Made by a program: the position numbers and the translations under genes. The notes below the pieces were generated by a model. The model did not search any database, was not told the origin of the DNA, and was given only the letters and a program-made list of their open reading frames with translations. 34,624 bases of DNA from Bacillus australimaris (GTDB taxonomy: Bacteria; Bacillota; Bacilli; Bacillales; Bacillaceae): contig NZ_LGYN01000008.1 in assembly GCF_001307105.1 (NCBI RefSeq), positions 1 through 34,624 of the forward strand, in the 5' to 3' direction. This document shows positions 1-7,617 of the stretch, piece by piece (positions within the stretch are counted from its first letter, which is position 1; every line of letters starts with the position of its first letter).

Positions 1-81
1 GCAGAAAAAGGTGTATTTTTCTTTATTTTATAGTATAATATTCACGTGCCGGTACAAATTATGGGTTTAGTGGGGAAAATA

Positions 82-657
82 GTGAAAAAGTTATTTACAT
101 TTTTTTTAATTTTAACAATGATATCTTTGATTAGTGCTTGTCAATCAAATAAGTTCAATAACACAATAAAAGACAGAGCCCCAGATCCTTCTGTAAGTAT
201 AGAAGATTTGGATAAAAGCACAAAGGATAATCCTAAAATATTCTATTTTGATACTGAGCAAAAGCAAAGTCTTTTCAAAGTGATATTTTGGGAAAATCTG
301 AAAGAGGATCATTATTATCAAGGTCAGATAAAGAATAATGATGTGGCAATTGAGAATGTTTTCAAAGGAGCGGACATTGAAGTTGGACCACTTCCTAAAA
401 ATTATGAATTAGCGATGACCTTTAGTCAAAAAGAACCTCCCCCATCAAAAATTTTGGGAAAATTGAAAGATGATAGAGGAGTTACTCATCAATGGGAACA
501 ACCTTATGATGGACTAGATGCAGATCACGAATATTTAATTAATTTACCAACATTCAAAGGTCAGAAAGCAAAAATAGCATTAAGGATGATTTGGTTAAAT
601 AAAGATAATGAATGCATAGGTGTCGCAGATAAATATTTTGTTGTAAGTAAACAGTGA
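82..657 (+). CDS. Putative lipoprotein, first gene of the secreted-protein/ABC cluster
   Basis: A 191-residue predicted lipoprotein of unknown function. I place the start at GTG 82 because GGGG lies 7 nt upstream; the frame stays open to GTG 46, but that start has no binding site. The N-terminus is a lipoprotein signal: KK, then about 14 hydrophobic residues, then the lipobox LISAC with the lipidated cysteine at residue 20. The remainder is hydrophilic and looks beta-rich, with no recognised catalytic motif. The stop at 657 overlaps the ribosome binding site of the next gene, so the two are translationally linked. A TATAAT at 34-39 may be the -10 of the operon, though no good -35 is visible. 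Low G+C matches the next five genes and differs from the core further right. Likely a surface-anchored partner or immunity-type protein of the cluster (inference). Confidence 0.75.
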   Translation: MKKLFTFFLILTMISLISACQSNKFNNTIKDRAPDPSVSIEDLDKSTKDNPKIFYFDTEQKQSLFKVIFWENLKEDHYYQGQIKNNDVAIENVFKGADIEVGPLPKNYELAMTFSQKEPPPSKILGKLKDDRGVTHQWEQPYDGLDADHEYLINLPTFKGQKAKIALRMIWLNKDNECIGVADKYFVVSKQ

Positions 658-668
658 GGAGAAGACCG

Positions 669-1106
669 TTGAAAAATAAAATAATCATTACCCTAACTTT
701 AATTCTAGGAGTAACCTTTTCTACTATAGGAATTGTGCATGTCTATGCAGGAGAACCAACTGCAGACTATGAAGATAAAAAGTTTAATTTTAGATTTCTA
801 AAAGGAAATCCATATGATGAGACATATGCTAGAATGAAATATACTAAATCTTACTATTATATGAGAAGTACAGAGAATAATACTTCATATGAAGCTTGGG
901 CCAGATCTAAAGGAAAGGATGTTTCAGGTGGCCACTATTATACAATTAAAAAAAATTATAAAGGAAAAAAACTCCTATACAATTTGGCCGTTGAGAAAAC
1001 ATTCTTAGGAATAGGAACACCGTTCGTTACGATAGGTGCTAAGAAGAATGCAGCTGGTCACGCTAATGGCGTATGGAGTCCCGATTACGATCCAAAAAGC
1101 CCTTGA
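669..1106 (+). CDS. Small secreted protein, DUF2712-like
   Basis: A 145-residue secreted protein. The start is TTG 669: GAGGAG at 656-661 sits 7 nt upstream, and the longer in-frame GTG 654 would overlap the upstream stop and has no binding site. Residues 1-27 form a Sec signal peptide (KNK, hydrophobic core, VYA cleavage before G28), leaving a mature chain of about 118 residues. The mature part is rich in Tyr and Lys, has no cysteine, and ends in a Gly/Ala/Asn stretch followed by GVWSPDY. From memory, this signal-plus-WSPDY layout resembles Bacillus DUF2712 proteins, which have no known function and often sit beside small ABC transporters. The downstream two-permease ABC system suggests a bacteriocin-like or signalling product, or a protein the transporter protects against. 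That role is inference and no activity is shown. Confidence 0.7.
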   Translation: MKNKIIITLTLILGVTFSTIGIVHVYAGEPTADYEDKKFNFRFLKGNPYDETYARMKYTKSYYYMRSTENNTSYEAWARSKGKDVSGGHYYTIKKNYKGKKLLYNLAVEKTFLGIGTPFVTIGAKKNAAGHANGVWSPDYDPKSP

Positions 1107-1149
1107 TTCTATTAGGCTCTTTAAATTCAAAAGAGAACTATATGACACA

Positions 1150-1173
1150 GCGACTCAGAATTAACTGAGTCGC
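1150..1173 (+). terminator. Hairpin between secreted protein and transporter genes (partial terminator or processing site)
   Basis: A perfect 9-bp stem (GCGACTCAG / CTGAGTCGC) with a 6-nt loop AATTAA, followed by a broken T-rich tract TTCTACATTTATTTTTA. The uneven T-run suggests partial read-through, so the secreted protein would be made in excess of the transporter from one transcript. Confidence 0.6.
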
Positions 1174-1212
1174 TTCTACATTTATTTTTAAATAAACGAA
1201 ATGGAGAGATAC

Positions 1213-2019
1213 ATGTTTTATTTGCTTATATTACGATTAATAAAACGCCCATCTTTTTACATATCATTAGCCATTGGTGCAATTCTAGCAATTGCATATT
1301 TTTGGACAGAAGAAATGCCACTAAAAGAACATTTAGAACTTACTGGAGGAATTTCTTTTACCCCTTATACAAAATGGATGGGGATTGGTGGAATATCAGA
1401 TTATCCAGCACTTTACATGTTTTTATTACCAATTTTAGCAACACTTCCATTTTCAGACCTGTACTCAAGAGATCGATCAACTGGTTTTATTCGCTTTTTA
1501 ATTATTAGAGGAAAACAAAAACAATATTTCTTTAGTTTGTTTCTTATAAACTTTTTAGCAGGTATGCTCACAGCTGTCTTTCCTCTATTATTAAATATTT
1601 ATTTGTCTTTCATGAGACTTCCAAATATAAAACCTGATAGAGCGATTAACAATGAGATGCCTTTAGACTCTGATAATACTTTCTTACCAGATCTATATTA
1701 TACACATCCCTTTGTTCATATGCTTTTATATGTAATATTAATTGGTATTTTCTCTGGTATGTTCGCAAGTATAGCTTTGGGATTTGGAATGTTTATTAAA
1801 AAATCATTTGTTGTTCTAATTACACCTTTTGCAAGTTTATATGTCATAAACATGGTACTTTCAACACTAGGGCATCAGGAAATGATATCAACAAGCTTCT
1901 TGCAACAACAGGCTACAGATGGTGTGAGTCTAGCAAGTCTTGTTTTACACTTGTTTATCGGATTTATGTTAAGTATTTCATTATACATTCTAGGGGTTAA
2001 AAAGAATGTTATTCGTTAA
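1213..2019 (+). CDS. ABC-2-type permease subunit 1
   Basis: A 268-residue polytopic membrane protein with about six hydrophobic segments. I favour ATG 1213 because GGAG at 1203-1206 is 6 nt upstream; ATG 1201 overlaps that binding site. The charged cytoplasmic stretch SDLYSRDRSTGFIRFLIIRGKQK after the second membrane span resembles the coupling region of ABC-2 permeases (similar to '.. F..E...G......S.pisr..'). The stop overlaps the next permease by 14 nt, so the two are translationally coupled and probably pair as a heterodimer. With the downstream ATPase they form a complete exporter. The substrate is unknown; the secreted protein just upstream is the obvious candidate, either as cargo or as an agent to be cleared from the membrane. 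Confidence 0.75.
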   Translation: MFYLLILRLIKRPSFYISLAIGAILAIAYFWTEEMPLKEHLELTGGISFTPYTKWMGIGGISDYPALYMFLLPILATLPFSDLYSRDRSTGFIRFLIIRGKQKQYFFSLFLINFLAGMLTAVFPLLLNIYLSFMRLPNIKPDRAINNEMPLDSDNTFLPDLYYTHPFVHMLLYVILIGIFSGMFASIALGFGMFIKKSFVVLITPFASLYVINMVLSTLGHQEMISTSFLQQQATDGVSLASLVLHLFIGFMLSISLYILGVKKNVIR

Positions 2020-2818
2020 AGAACTCCATATCGTTTTACTCGACATATACCGTTATAAAGTGCGATTATTCATCTGGTTTTTTTGTTATTTGCTTTGTAT
2101 TTTATATTTAGTCAAAGAAAGTATACCGGAACAAGGAATAATGGGAATACCACAATCTTTAAATTTATTTTTCTCTTCCTATACATTTGTTTTTCCCGTA
2201 TTACCCCTTTTTCTAATGTTTTTTTCATTTGGATTCGTACCTTTTTTTGACTCTTCTCGTTTTGTTCGTTATCAAAAAAGAGAAAGAGTATTTTTATCGT
2301 TATTATTACGTGTCTTTTGGATCTGTCTAATATTCACTCTTATATACCTAATCAGTGGTTTCCTTTTGGGTGGGTTCCTGTCAGGAAGGTGGGACAACGT
2401 TTGGCTATCTACAAAAGGAGCTCCATACTTAACATATGGCGATCAACTACCTTTAGATAAATACTTTTCATCTAATATCATGTTAATTAGATATCTGATT
2501 ACAAGTTTATTGGCATTCTATCTGATCGGACTATTTGTTGTAGTTTGCTATTTGTTAAGTAAAAATTATATATACAGCTTTATTATCATTTCATCTGCTG
2601 TGATTCTTGATAAAATGCTTAATATTTATTTTGGTTTTTCTTTCATTAATGACTCACTGTCATTAGAAATGACATCTTGGCTTATACCAGGTTTATTTTC
2701 TAGAATGATTTATTTATTTAGTGGTTTTGGATTACTTTTTACTTTTCTAGCATATAAAATTTTTATCAAACAAGATTTTTTAAATGAATACGGCAATGAT
2801 CATGAAAAAGAATGTTAA
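2006..2818 (+). CDS. ABC-2-type permease subunit 2
   Basis: A 270-residue membrane protein with about six hydrophobic segments. The start lies inside the end of the previous gene. The region FDSSRFVRYQKRERVFLSLLLR after the second span has the same basic/aromatic character as the matching loop of permease 1, which fits two related half-transporters. It may belong to the small-permease group annotated as DUF2705, but I cannot confirm this by eye. The gene runs straight into the ATPase: its stop is at 2818 and the ATPase binding site is at 2821-2826. Base composition is as AT-rich as the rest of the cluster. Confidence 0.7.
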   Translation: MLFVKELHIVLLDIYRYKVRLFIWFFCYLLCILYLVKESIPEQGIMGIPQSLNLFFSSYTFVFPVLPLFLMFFSFGFVPFFDSSRFVRYQKRERVFLSLLLRVFWICLIFTLIYLISGFLLGGFLSGRWDNVWLSTKGAPYLTYGDQLPLDKYFSSNIMLIRYLITSLLAFYLIGLFVVVCYLLSKNYIYSFIIISSAVILDKMLNIYFGFSFINDSLSLEMTSWLIPGLFSRMIYLFSGFGLLFTFLAYKIFIKQDFLNEYGNDHEKEC

Positions 2819-2832
2819 TCGAGGTGAAACTC

Positions 2833-3501
2833 ATGTCAGAAGAATATATTAAAATTGAGGCACTAAACAAATTTATTAAAAAAAACCATGTCCTTAAGAA
2901 TATTAACTTATCATTAAAAAAGGGGAATATTTATGGTTTTCGTGGACCTAATGGATCCGGAAAAACAATGTTGTTTCGTGTATTATCCGGATTAGTAAAA
3001 CCAAGTGATGGAAAAGTAACTGTAGGTGGGAAACAATTACACAGAGACATCTCATTTCCCGAAAATGTTGGAATATTAATAGAGTATCCTGGTTTTATCC
3101 CAGAATATACTGGTTTTGCTAACCTAAAATTACTCTCTATGATTCAGAATAAAACTAACGATAACGAAATTTCTGCTGTGATTTCTCGTGTAGGGCTTGA
3201 TCCAAATGACAAGAGAAAGTTTAAAAAATATTCTCTTGGGATGAAACAACGTTTGGGAATAGCTCAAGCAATTATGGAAAAACCGGATTTGCTCATTTTA
3301 GATGAACCTACTAATGCTTTAGATGAGAAAGCAGTCGAAATAGTACATCAATTACTCGTAACATTAAAAAATGAAGGTAAAACAATTTTGATCGCTAGCC
3401 ATGATAAAGAAACTCTTCAAAAGGTTTCAGATACGATTTATGATATTGAATCTGGTGAAATTATAAAAGAAACGATTGTTGATAAGGATAAAGAAAAATG
3501 A
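2833..3501 (+). CDS. ABC transporter ATP-binding protein
   Basis: A 222-residue cytoplasmic ATPase that would drive the two permeases upstream. ATG 2833 is chosen because GAGGTG at 2821-2826 lies 6 nt before it. All nucleotide-binding motifs are present in order: Walker A GPNGSGKT (around residue 41), the signature YSLGMKQR, Walker B LLILDEPTNALD, and H-loop ASHD. The fold and the LGMKQRLGIAQA spacing are typical of the BcrA/SunT-independent drug and peptide exporter ATPases. The ATGA overlap at 3498-3501 couples it to the last gene of the cluster. Confidence 0.92.
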   Translation: MSEEYIKIEALNKFIKKNHVLKNINLSLKKGNIYGFRGPNGSGKTMLFRVLSGLVKPSDGKVTVGGKQLHRDISFPENVGILIEYPGFIPEYTGFANLKLLSMIQNKTNDNEISAVISRVGLDPNDKRKFKKYSLGMKQRLGIAQAIMEKPDLLILDEPTNALDEKAVEIVHQLLVTLKNEGKTILIASHDKETLQKVSDTIYDIESGEIIKETIVDKDKEK

Positions 3502-4007
3502 GAAATAAAGTAATAGTAATTTCAGTAATGACTATAATTTTTATCTTAATCAGCACGTTCCGCTATCAACAAGTGAATAGTGAATACTCCAACTATAAAG
3601 TAACTGAAAAAAACCTTACGACAAATGAAACATTTGAATTTCTAAAAATAAGTCATACGTTTAAAAAAGCTAAGAAAATTAATACCATTGATGAAATGAG
3701 AAATAAAGTAACTGAATACCGCATACCATTTACATTAAAAAATAAAACAAACGATAAACTCCCCCTACATCCTGAATTTTATAGAATGATGAGGGGAGAG
3801 GAAGAAACCCAGACCATAGACTTTATTAATAATAAGACAGGGAAAAGAATTAAAGATATAAATCCTCATCAATATTTAAATGGTACAGTCACCTTTACAT
3901 TTGGAAATACTGGTGAGGAAAATTTAAAAACTCCTAAACTCCATATGATTGGGAGCGATGGAGTATCAGTTGAGAAATTCATTGTGGAAATTGATTACTT
4001 CAAGTAA
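3498..4007 (+). CDS. Membrane-anchored extracytoplasmic protein, last gene of cluster
   Basis: A 169-residue protein with one N-terminal hydrophobic segment (about residues 4-21) that could be an uncleaved anchor or a signal peptide; there is no lipobox cysteine. The rest is hydrophilic and predicted to lie outside the cell, with alternating polar/hydrophobic stretches and Gly/Asn turns near the end that suggest a beta-sandwich. I do not recognise the family. The start overlaps the ATPase stop (ATGA), so it belongs to the same operon, and a strong terminator follows. With the first gene, the cluster is flanked by two extracytoplasmic accessory proteins. Confidence 0.7.
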   Translation: MRNKVIVISVMTIIFILISTFRYQQVNSEYSNYKVTEKNLTTNETFEFLKISHTFKKAKKINTIDEMRNKVTEYRIPFTLKNKTNDKLPLHPEFYRMMRGEEETQTIDFINNKTGKRIKDINPHQYLNGTVTFTFGNTGEENLKTPKLHMIGSDGVSVEKFIVEIDYFK

Positions 4008-4044
4008 CAAATACTATTCATATCAAAAGAAATACATCCTATTG

Positions 4045-4076
4045 TCCTCTTCTATTTTTAGAGGATTTTTTTATTT
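4045..4076 (+). terminator. Rho-independent terminator of the DUF2712-like/ABC cluster
   Basis: Stem TCCTCT / AGAGGA around a 9-nt loop, followed directly by TTTTTTTATTT. It lies 37 nt after the last stop codon. Confidence 0.8.
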
Positions 4077-4125
4077 AAAAAGACGAAGTCTCACTAAAGT
4101 TAAAGTACGCAGGAAATTAATATAT

Positions 4126-4329
4126 GAAAGCAGGTGAACTCATGACAAACAAAAAATGCTCAACCGATTAATCACTGAAAGTCGCCATATCTTCTCCAAC
4201 AAGCCTATAATCCGGTCAACTGGTACATACACATGGTCAGACGAAGCATTCAAGAAAGCGAAACGCGAAAACAAACCAGTTTTCGTATCGGTTTAGTATG
4301 GATAACCAAAGGAACTTGCCATTGATGGT
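4126..4329 (+). pseudogene. Decayed 5' fragment of yyaL (copy A)
   Basis: The leader GAAAGCAGGTGA..CATG matches the leader of the second yyaL start near 6785. After a frameshift, the frame from 4162 to the TAG at 4294-4296 begins NRLITE and ends [13 protein letters not shown], parallel to NPLITE...[13 protein letters not shown] in copy B. Then comes a 14-nt interruption, followed by ACTTGCCATTGATGG (4314-4328), a damaged version of the TCHWC codons. Homology stops at about 4329. No 3' part of yyaL follows. This is the most mutated of the three 5' copies and so probably the oldest. Confidence 0.75.
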
Positions 4330-4467
4330 ATAGGATCTATTTTATATTAGATGCACACAGTAACTACATCCAAATACAAATAACGAATCGGAGCTATACG
4401 AGTTGTTTTTATGTCACCCAAATTTAAAGAAGTATTCCTCGTATCAATTCCACTCTCCAAGCGAAAC
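4330..4467. other. Short gene-free stretch
   Basis: About 140 bases between copy A and the end of the MmyB-type regulator gene. I see no convincing reading frame and no clear terminator. Confidence 0.5.
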
Positions 4468-5304
4468 CTACCCTTCAATTAATCGTTTTAACTTAAGCTC
4501 AGTTTCAGTATCCTCAACTGGTGTATAGACGCTGCATCTTAAATCAGTATCTCCATGCACTTGTAATGAAGTAAGATTAAACAGCATTTTTCCTGCCTTA
4601 GCATGACGAAACTCAATTAATACTTCAGGAGCAGAGCTGATCTCATTCTCGTTCCAAATTTTCCAAAACTCAGGATATGTCTGTTCCATTTCATGTATAA
4701 ATTGCTCATACCATTCATCAGCCACATACTGTGCATAATACGTTCTAAATATGGCGATATATCCTCTAACAAAATGCTCCCAATTCACTGCTAAGCTTTT
4801 AAATTCCTTTCTTGCGAATAGTAAACGTATGATATTCCTTTCTGCCGGGATGATTTGTTCAAAATCCAAAAACACACTAGCTGCAGCTTGATTCCAACCA
4901 ACAATTTGACTTCTTCTATCTGAAATAATCGTTGGGCAATAACGAAGTTCCTGCAACATTTTTACTAAAGCCGGACTGATTTCCTTCTCTTTCTCATTGA
5001 TAAAGGGCTGTTTCACTCCTTCCTCTAACGCTAGTGCATACAAATATCTTCTTTCATCATTATTTAATTGTAATGCTCGAGAAATAGCATCTAATACCGA
5101 AGTAGATACTTTTATATCTCTGCCTTGTTCTAACCATGTATACCAAGTAAGACTTACACCAGCTAGTTGAGCCACTTCTTCTCTTCTTAATCCTGGTGTT
5201 CTTCTACGAGTTCCTACAGGTAAACCAACCATTTGGGGAGTTATTTTCGAACGTTGATTCTTTAGAAATTCTGATAAAGCTTGAAGTCTTGTTTTAGGTT
5301 TCAT
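4468..5304 (-). CDS. MmyB-type HTH transcriptional regulator
   Basis: A 278-residue regulator. The N-terminal helix-turn-helix carries the family hallmark RRRTPGLRREEVAQLAGVS followed by WYTWLEQGR (about residues 33-62). The C-terminal two-thirds fit the MmyB/MltR ligand-binding domain: RYCPTIISDRRSQIVGWNQAA, an FR..YA.YVAD-type central part, and a LEFRHAKAGKMLFNLTSLQV-like end. In related proteins this PAS-like domain can bind a fatty acid (established for MltR, crystallised with a long-chain fatty acid). It is divergent from a FabF paralog and shares a 104-bp promoter region with a perfect palindrome. I infer it controls that gene and perhaps itself in response to an acyl ligand. Confidence 0.88.
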   Translation of the reverse strand: MKPKTRLQALSEFLKNQRSKITPQMVGLPVGTRRRTPGLRREEVAQLAGVSLTWYTWLEQGRDIKVSTSVLDAISRALQLNNDERRYLYALALEEGVKQPFINEKEKEISPALVKMLQELRYCPTIISDRRSQIVGWNQAAASVFLDFEQIIPAERNIIRLLFARKEFKSLAVNWEHFVRGYIAIFRTYYAQYVADEWYEQFIHEMEQTYPEFWKIWNENEISSAPEVLIEFRHAKAGKMLFNLTSLQVHGDTDLRCSVYTPVEDTETELKLKRLIEG

Positions 5305-5322
5305 TGAACTCTCCCTTTAAAA

Positions 5323-5339
5323 TAGTATTAATTATACTA
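5323..5339. promoter_or_regulatory. Palindromic operator candidate between MmyB-type regulator and fabF paralog
   Basis: TAGTAT-TAATT-ATACTA, a perfect 6-bp inverted repeat around 5 nt, 18 bp upstream of the regulator start and 68 bp upstream of the fabF-like start. Both promoters would fall around it. The position fits an autorepressing, shared operator; binding is not shown. Confidence 0.5.
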
Positions 5340-5407
5340 GGATAAACAACAACTTGTAATAGGATAACACAATGGCTAAAGTTAATAAAAACAAGGAGGG
5401 AATGATC

Positions 5408-6640
5408 ATGAAAAGAGTTGTCATTACTGGAATGGGAGTTATTTCTCCACTAGGAAATGATGTCAATAGCTTTTGGAATCAACTAATGAAAGGACAATCA
5501 GGAATATCTCTCATTGATTCTTTTGATACTACTGATTATAAAACAAAAATAGCTGGAATCGTTCGTGATTTCGATGCAGATAAAATATTGGGAAGAAAAG
5601 AAGCAAAACGTTTAGATCGTTTTAGTCAGTTTGCCTTAGCAGCAGCCGAACAAGCATTAGAAAATTCACAATTACAGTTAGATCAAGTTGATCTTGAACG
5701 TTTAGGCGTATATGTTGGTTCAGGTATCGGGGGAATCCAATCGCTTGTTGATCAAGTGAATGTATTAGATAAACGAGGTCCATCGAGAGTAAGCCCCAGC
5801 CTTGTACCCATGATGATTTCAAATGCAGCTGCGGCCCAAATCAGCATAAAATTAGGAGCACAAGGGCCATCATTGTCACCAGTCACAGCTTGTTCTATTG
5901 GGAACACCTCTATTGGTGAAGCTTTCAATGCGATCCGAAACGATGATGCAGATATTATATTTGCCGGTGGAGCAGAAGCTGCCGTTTCACAGATATCTTT
6001 GGCCAGTTTTGGAAACGCACATGCACTATCTACTAGAAACCAAGAGCCAAGCCTAGCCAGCCGTCCATTCGATACAGATAGAGATGGCTTTGTGATGAGT
6101 GAAGGCGCAGGTATCTTAGTATTAGAATCACTAGAAAACGCTATTCTTAGAGATGCGCCGATATTATGTGAAGTCGTGGGATACGGAGCTAGTTCAGACG
6201 CTCATCATATGGTAGCATCACACCCAGAAGGTAAGGGTGCCTACTTAGCCATGAAAAAAGCATTGAGAAGTGCCAATATATCAACAGATGAAATTGATGT
6301 TATTAGTGCACATGCAACAAGTACACAAGTAGGTGATCGTTCAGAAGTTCTAGCTATTAAGAAATTATTTGGTGAACGTTCAAGTGAAATTCCAACAACT
6401 GCGAATAAGTCGATGACTGGGCATATGTTTGGTGCTGCCGGCGGAGTAGAAGCCATTGCTTTAGTGGAAAGTTTGAGACGAGGAATGATTCCGCCAACTA
6501 TTAATGTAGAGAAGCTAGATCCAGATTGCAACTTAGATGTTGTATTAGAAGCGAGACAGCTTCCATTGAAATATGGGCTATCCAATTCTTTTGGTTTTGG
6601 AGGACATAATTCAGCCATCGTGTTAAAGCATTACAATTGA
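5408..6640 (+). CDS. Beta-ketoacyl-ACP synthase II paralog (FabF-like)
   Basis: A 410-residue condensing enzyme, the normal FabF length. It would extend an acyl chain by decarboxylative condensation with malonyl-ACP in the cytoplasm. ATG 5408 is chosen because AAGGAGGG (5393-5400) is 7 nt upstream; the in-frame ATGs at 5372 and 5402 are badly spaced. The catalytic triad is present: Cys162 in TACSIGN, His302 in SAHATST, His339 in KSMTGHM. Unusual points are HATST for the common HGTST and SFGFGGHN for SFGFGGTN near the C-terminus. Bacillus carries its house-keeping fabF with fabH elsewhere, so this is probably a second, specialised copy. It stands alone with its divergent regulator, inside the stack of yyaL fragments, which points to horizontal gain. 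Substrate unknown. Confidence 0.9.
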   Translation: MKRVVITGMGVISPLGNDVNSFWNQLMKGQSGISLIDSFDTTDYKTKIAGIVRDFDADKILGRKEAKRLDRFSQFALAAAEQALENSQLQLDQVDLERLGVYVGSGIGGIQSLVDQVNVLDKRGPSRVSPSLVPMMISNAAAAQISIKLGAQGPSLSPVTACSIGNTSIGEAFNAIRNDDADIIFAGGAEAAVSQISLASFGNAHALSTRNQEPSLASRPFDTDRDGFVMSEGAGILVLESLENAILRDAPILCEVVGYGASSDAHHMVASHPEGKGAYLAMKKALRSANISTDEIDVISAHATSTQVGDRSEVLAIKKLFGERSSEIPTTANKSMTGHMFGAAGGVEAIALVESLRRGMIPPTINVEKLDPDCNLDVVLEARQLPLKYGLSNSFGFGGHNSAIVLKHYN

Positions 6641-6666
6641 AGAAGTGAAAAGAACACAATGAATCG

Positions 6667-6693
6667 ATCAAGGGTTTATAGCCCTTGATTTTT
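6667..6693 (+). terminator. Terminator of the fabF paralog
   Basis: ATCAAGGG / CCCTTGAT stem with a 7-nt loop, then TTTTTC, 27 nt past the stop codon. Confidence 0.8.
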
Positions 6694-6740
6694 CATTATG
6701 GGAAAACCTCACAGACAATTTATGACGGACTTCAGCTATC

Positions 6741-7035
6741 TGATATATTAAATAGAGGAAAAAGAATACTTAAAAAACATTAGAAAGCAGGTGATCCCAT
6801 GCCAAACAACCAAACACCCAACCCGCTTATCACTGAAAAATCACCATACCTACTTCAGCACGCTCACACCCCAGTTCACTGGTACCCGTGGGGGCAAGAA
6901 GCCTTCGATAAAGCCAAACGTGAAAATAAACCAGTGCTTGTCAGTATTGGCTACGCCACTTGTCACTGGTGCCATTACATATTTTTATGGAAGGGACTAT
7001 ACCACATAATGTGCTCTAAAACTTTTAAAGTTTAA
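6741..7035 (+). pseudogene. yyaL: Truncated 5' end of yyaL with its leader (copy B)
   Basis: Starting at ATG 6799 with leader AGAAAGCAGGTGATCCC, this frame encodes the intact N-terminus of YyaL (thioredoxin-like SSP411 domain): [42 protein letters not shown]. Homology ends at about 6974, directly after the CHWCH codons; 20 unrelated residues follow before the stop at 7035. The leader also shares TGATATATTA (6741-6750) with copy C at nearly the same distance from the start. Unlike copy A it has no frameshift or stop. Its base composition is closer to the 3' yyaL part than copy C's is, so this may be the original 5' end of the gene that continues at 8975. Confidence 0.85.
6957..6974. repeat. 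18-bp direct repeat, left copy (CHWCH codons of yyaL)
   Basis: CACTTGTCACTGGTGCCA, identical to 8974-8991. It lies exactly where copy B stops matching yyaL. The two copies are 2,017 bp apart and bracket the MarR cassette plus yyaL copy C. Confidence 0.8.
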
Positions 7036-7044
7036 ATCTGTACT

Positions 7045-7497
7045 TTAGTAGTCCCTTTTGTTTCCCTTCTTCACATTTTCCCAATCCCGTTCTACGTTTT
7101 TCCTGACTCTGTGAAGAAGTTTAAAAATTGTTTCCTTTTCCTCAGGTGAAAAATCAGAACAGGCCACTTTCGTAGAATGTTCTTCTTCTTTTTTTAAAAA
7201 AGGATAAACTTTTTTCCCTTTTTCAGTCGTGAACAGCTTTTTTATTTTTTTATTCTGTCTGTCCGGCTGTTTTTCAATCAATCCTTGTATTTCCAATTTC
7301 TTGATTGCCCGCGCAGCCGTTGTTCGGTCAACTTTTATCATTTCAGCCAATTTATCTTGAATAACACCGGGGTTTTCGTATATACGTACAAGATAGAGAT
7401 ACTGCCCTCTCGTTAAGTCCAAATCTTTAAATTCAATATTGCTTATGGAATCTAAAGCTCTTGCTATCATGCCGATCTCTCGTAAAATGTCGTTCAT
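7045..7497 (-). CDS. MarR-family transcriptional regulator
   Basis: A 150-residue regulator; ATG 7497 lies 8 nt after GAGGAG. The winged-helix core is clear: LTRGQYLYLVRIYENPG, then IQDKLAEMIKVDRTTAARAIKKLEIQGLIEKQ as the recognition helix, and the wing PDRQNKKIKKLFTTEKGK. It is divergent from a GNAT acetyltransferase and a YczE-type membrane protein, with a palindrome between them, so it most likely represses that pair and itself. It sits between two yyaL 5' fragments, suggesting it arrived together with the two target genes. Confidence 0.9.
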   Translation of the reverse strand: MNDILREIGMIARALDSISNIEFKDLDLTRGQYLYLVRIYENPGVIQDKLAEMIKVDRTTAARAIKKLEIQGLIEKQPDRQNKKIKKLFTTEKGKKVYPFLKKEEEHSTKVACSDFSPEEKETIFKLLHRVRKNVERDWENVKKGNKRDY

Positions 7498-7520
7498 ACC
7501 CAAAACTCCTCACATGTTTT

Positions 7521-7538
7521 TTGTTGCAATTACAACAA
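7521..7538. promoter_or_regulatory. MarR-type operator candidate
   Basis: TTGTTGCAATTACAACAA, a palindrome with a single imperfect position pair, in the 120-bp divergent region, 23 bp upstream of the marR start. The TTGYAATTRCAA core is typical of Bacillus MarR-family operators. Confidence 0.6.
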
Positions 7539-7617
7539 AAATAATTTAACCTTACTCTTATAAGAACACACGCATGCTGGAGAGTCCAGACTAATATCAG
7601 AAAAGGATTGGTAAATA

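Noticed and set aside
4392..4400. AGCTATACG shared by the spacer after copy A and the yyaL palindrome at 8965-8973
   Set aside because: A nine-base match in a 34-kb window is expected by chance often enough, and the flanks do not match.
6241..6618. A 125-codon open frame on the minus strand inside the fabF paralog
   Set aside because: It is antisense to a well-supported gene, follows from that gene's codon use, and has no binding site or protein-family likeness.
6791..7009. A 72-codon frame overlapping the yyaL copy B in another phase
   Set aside because: The N-terminal YyaL motifs are only in the frame from 6799; this one is a shadow.
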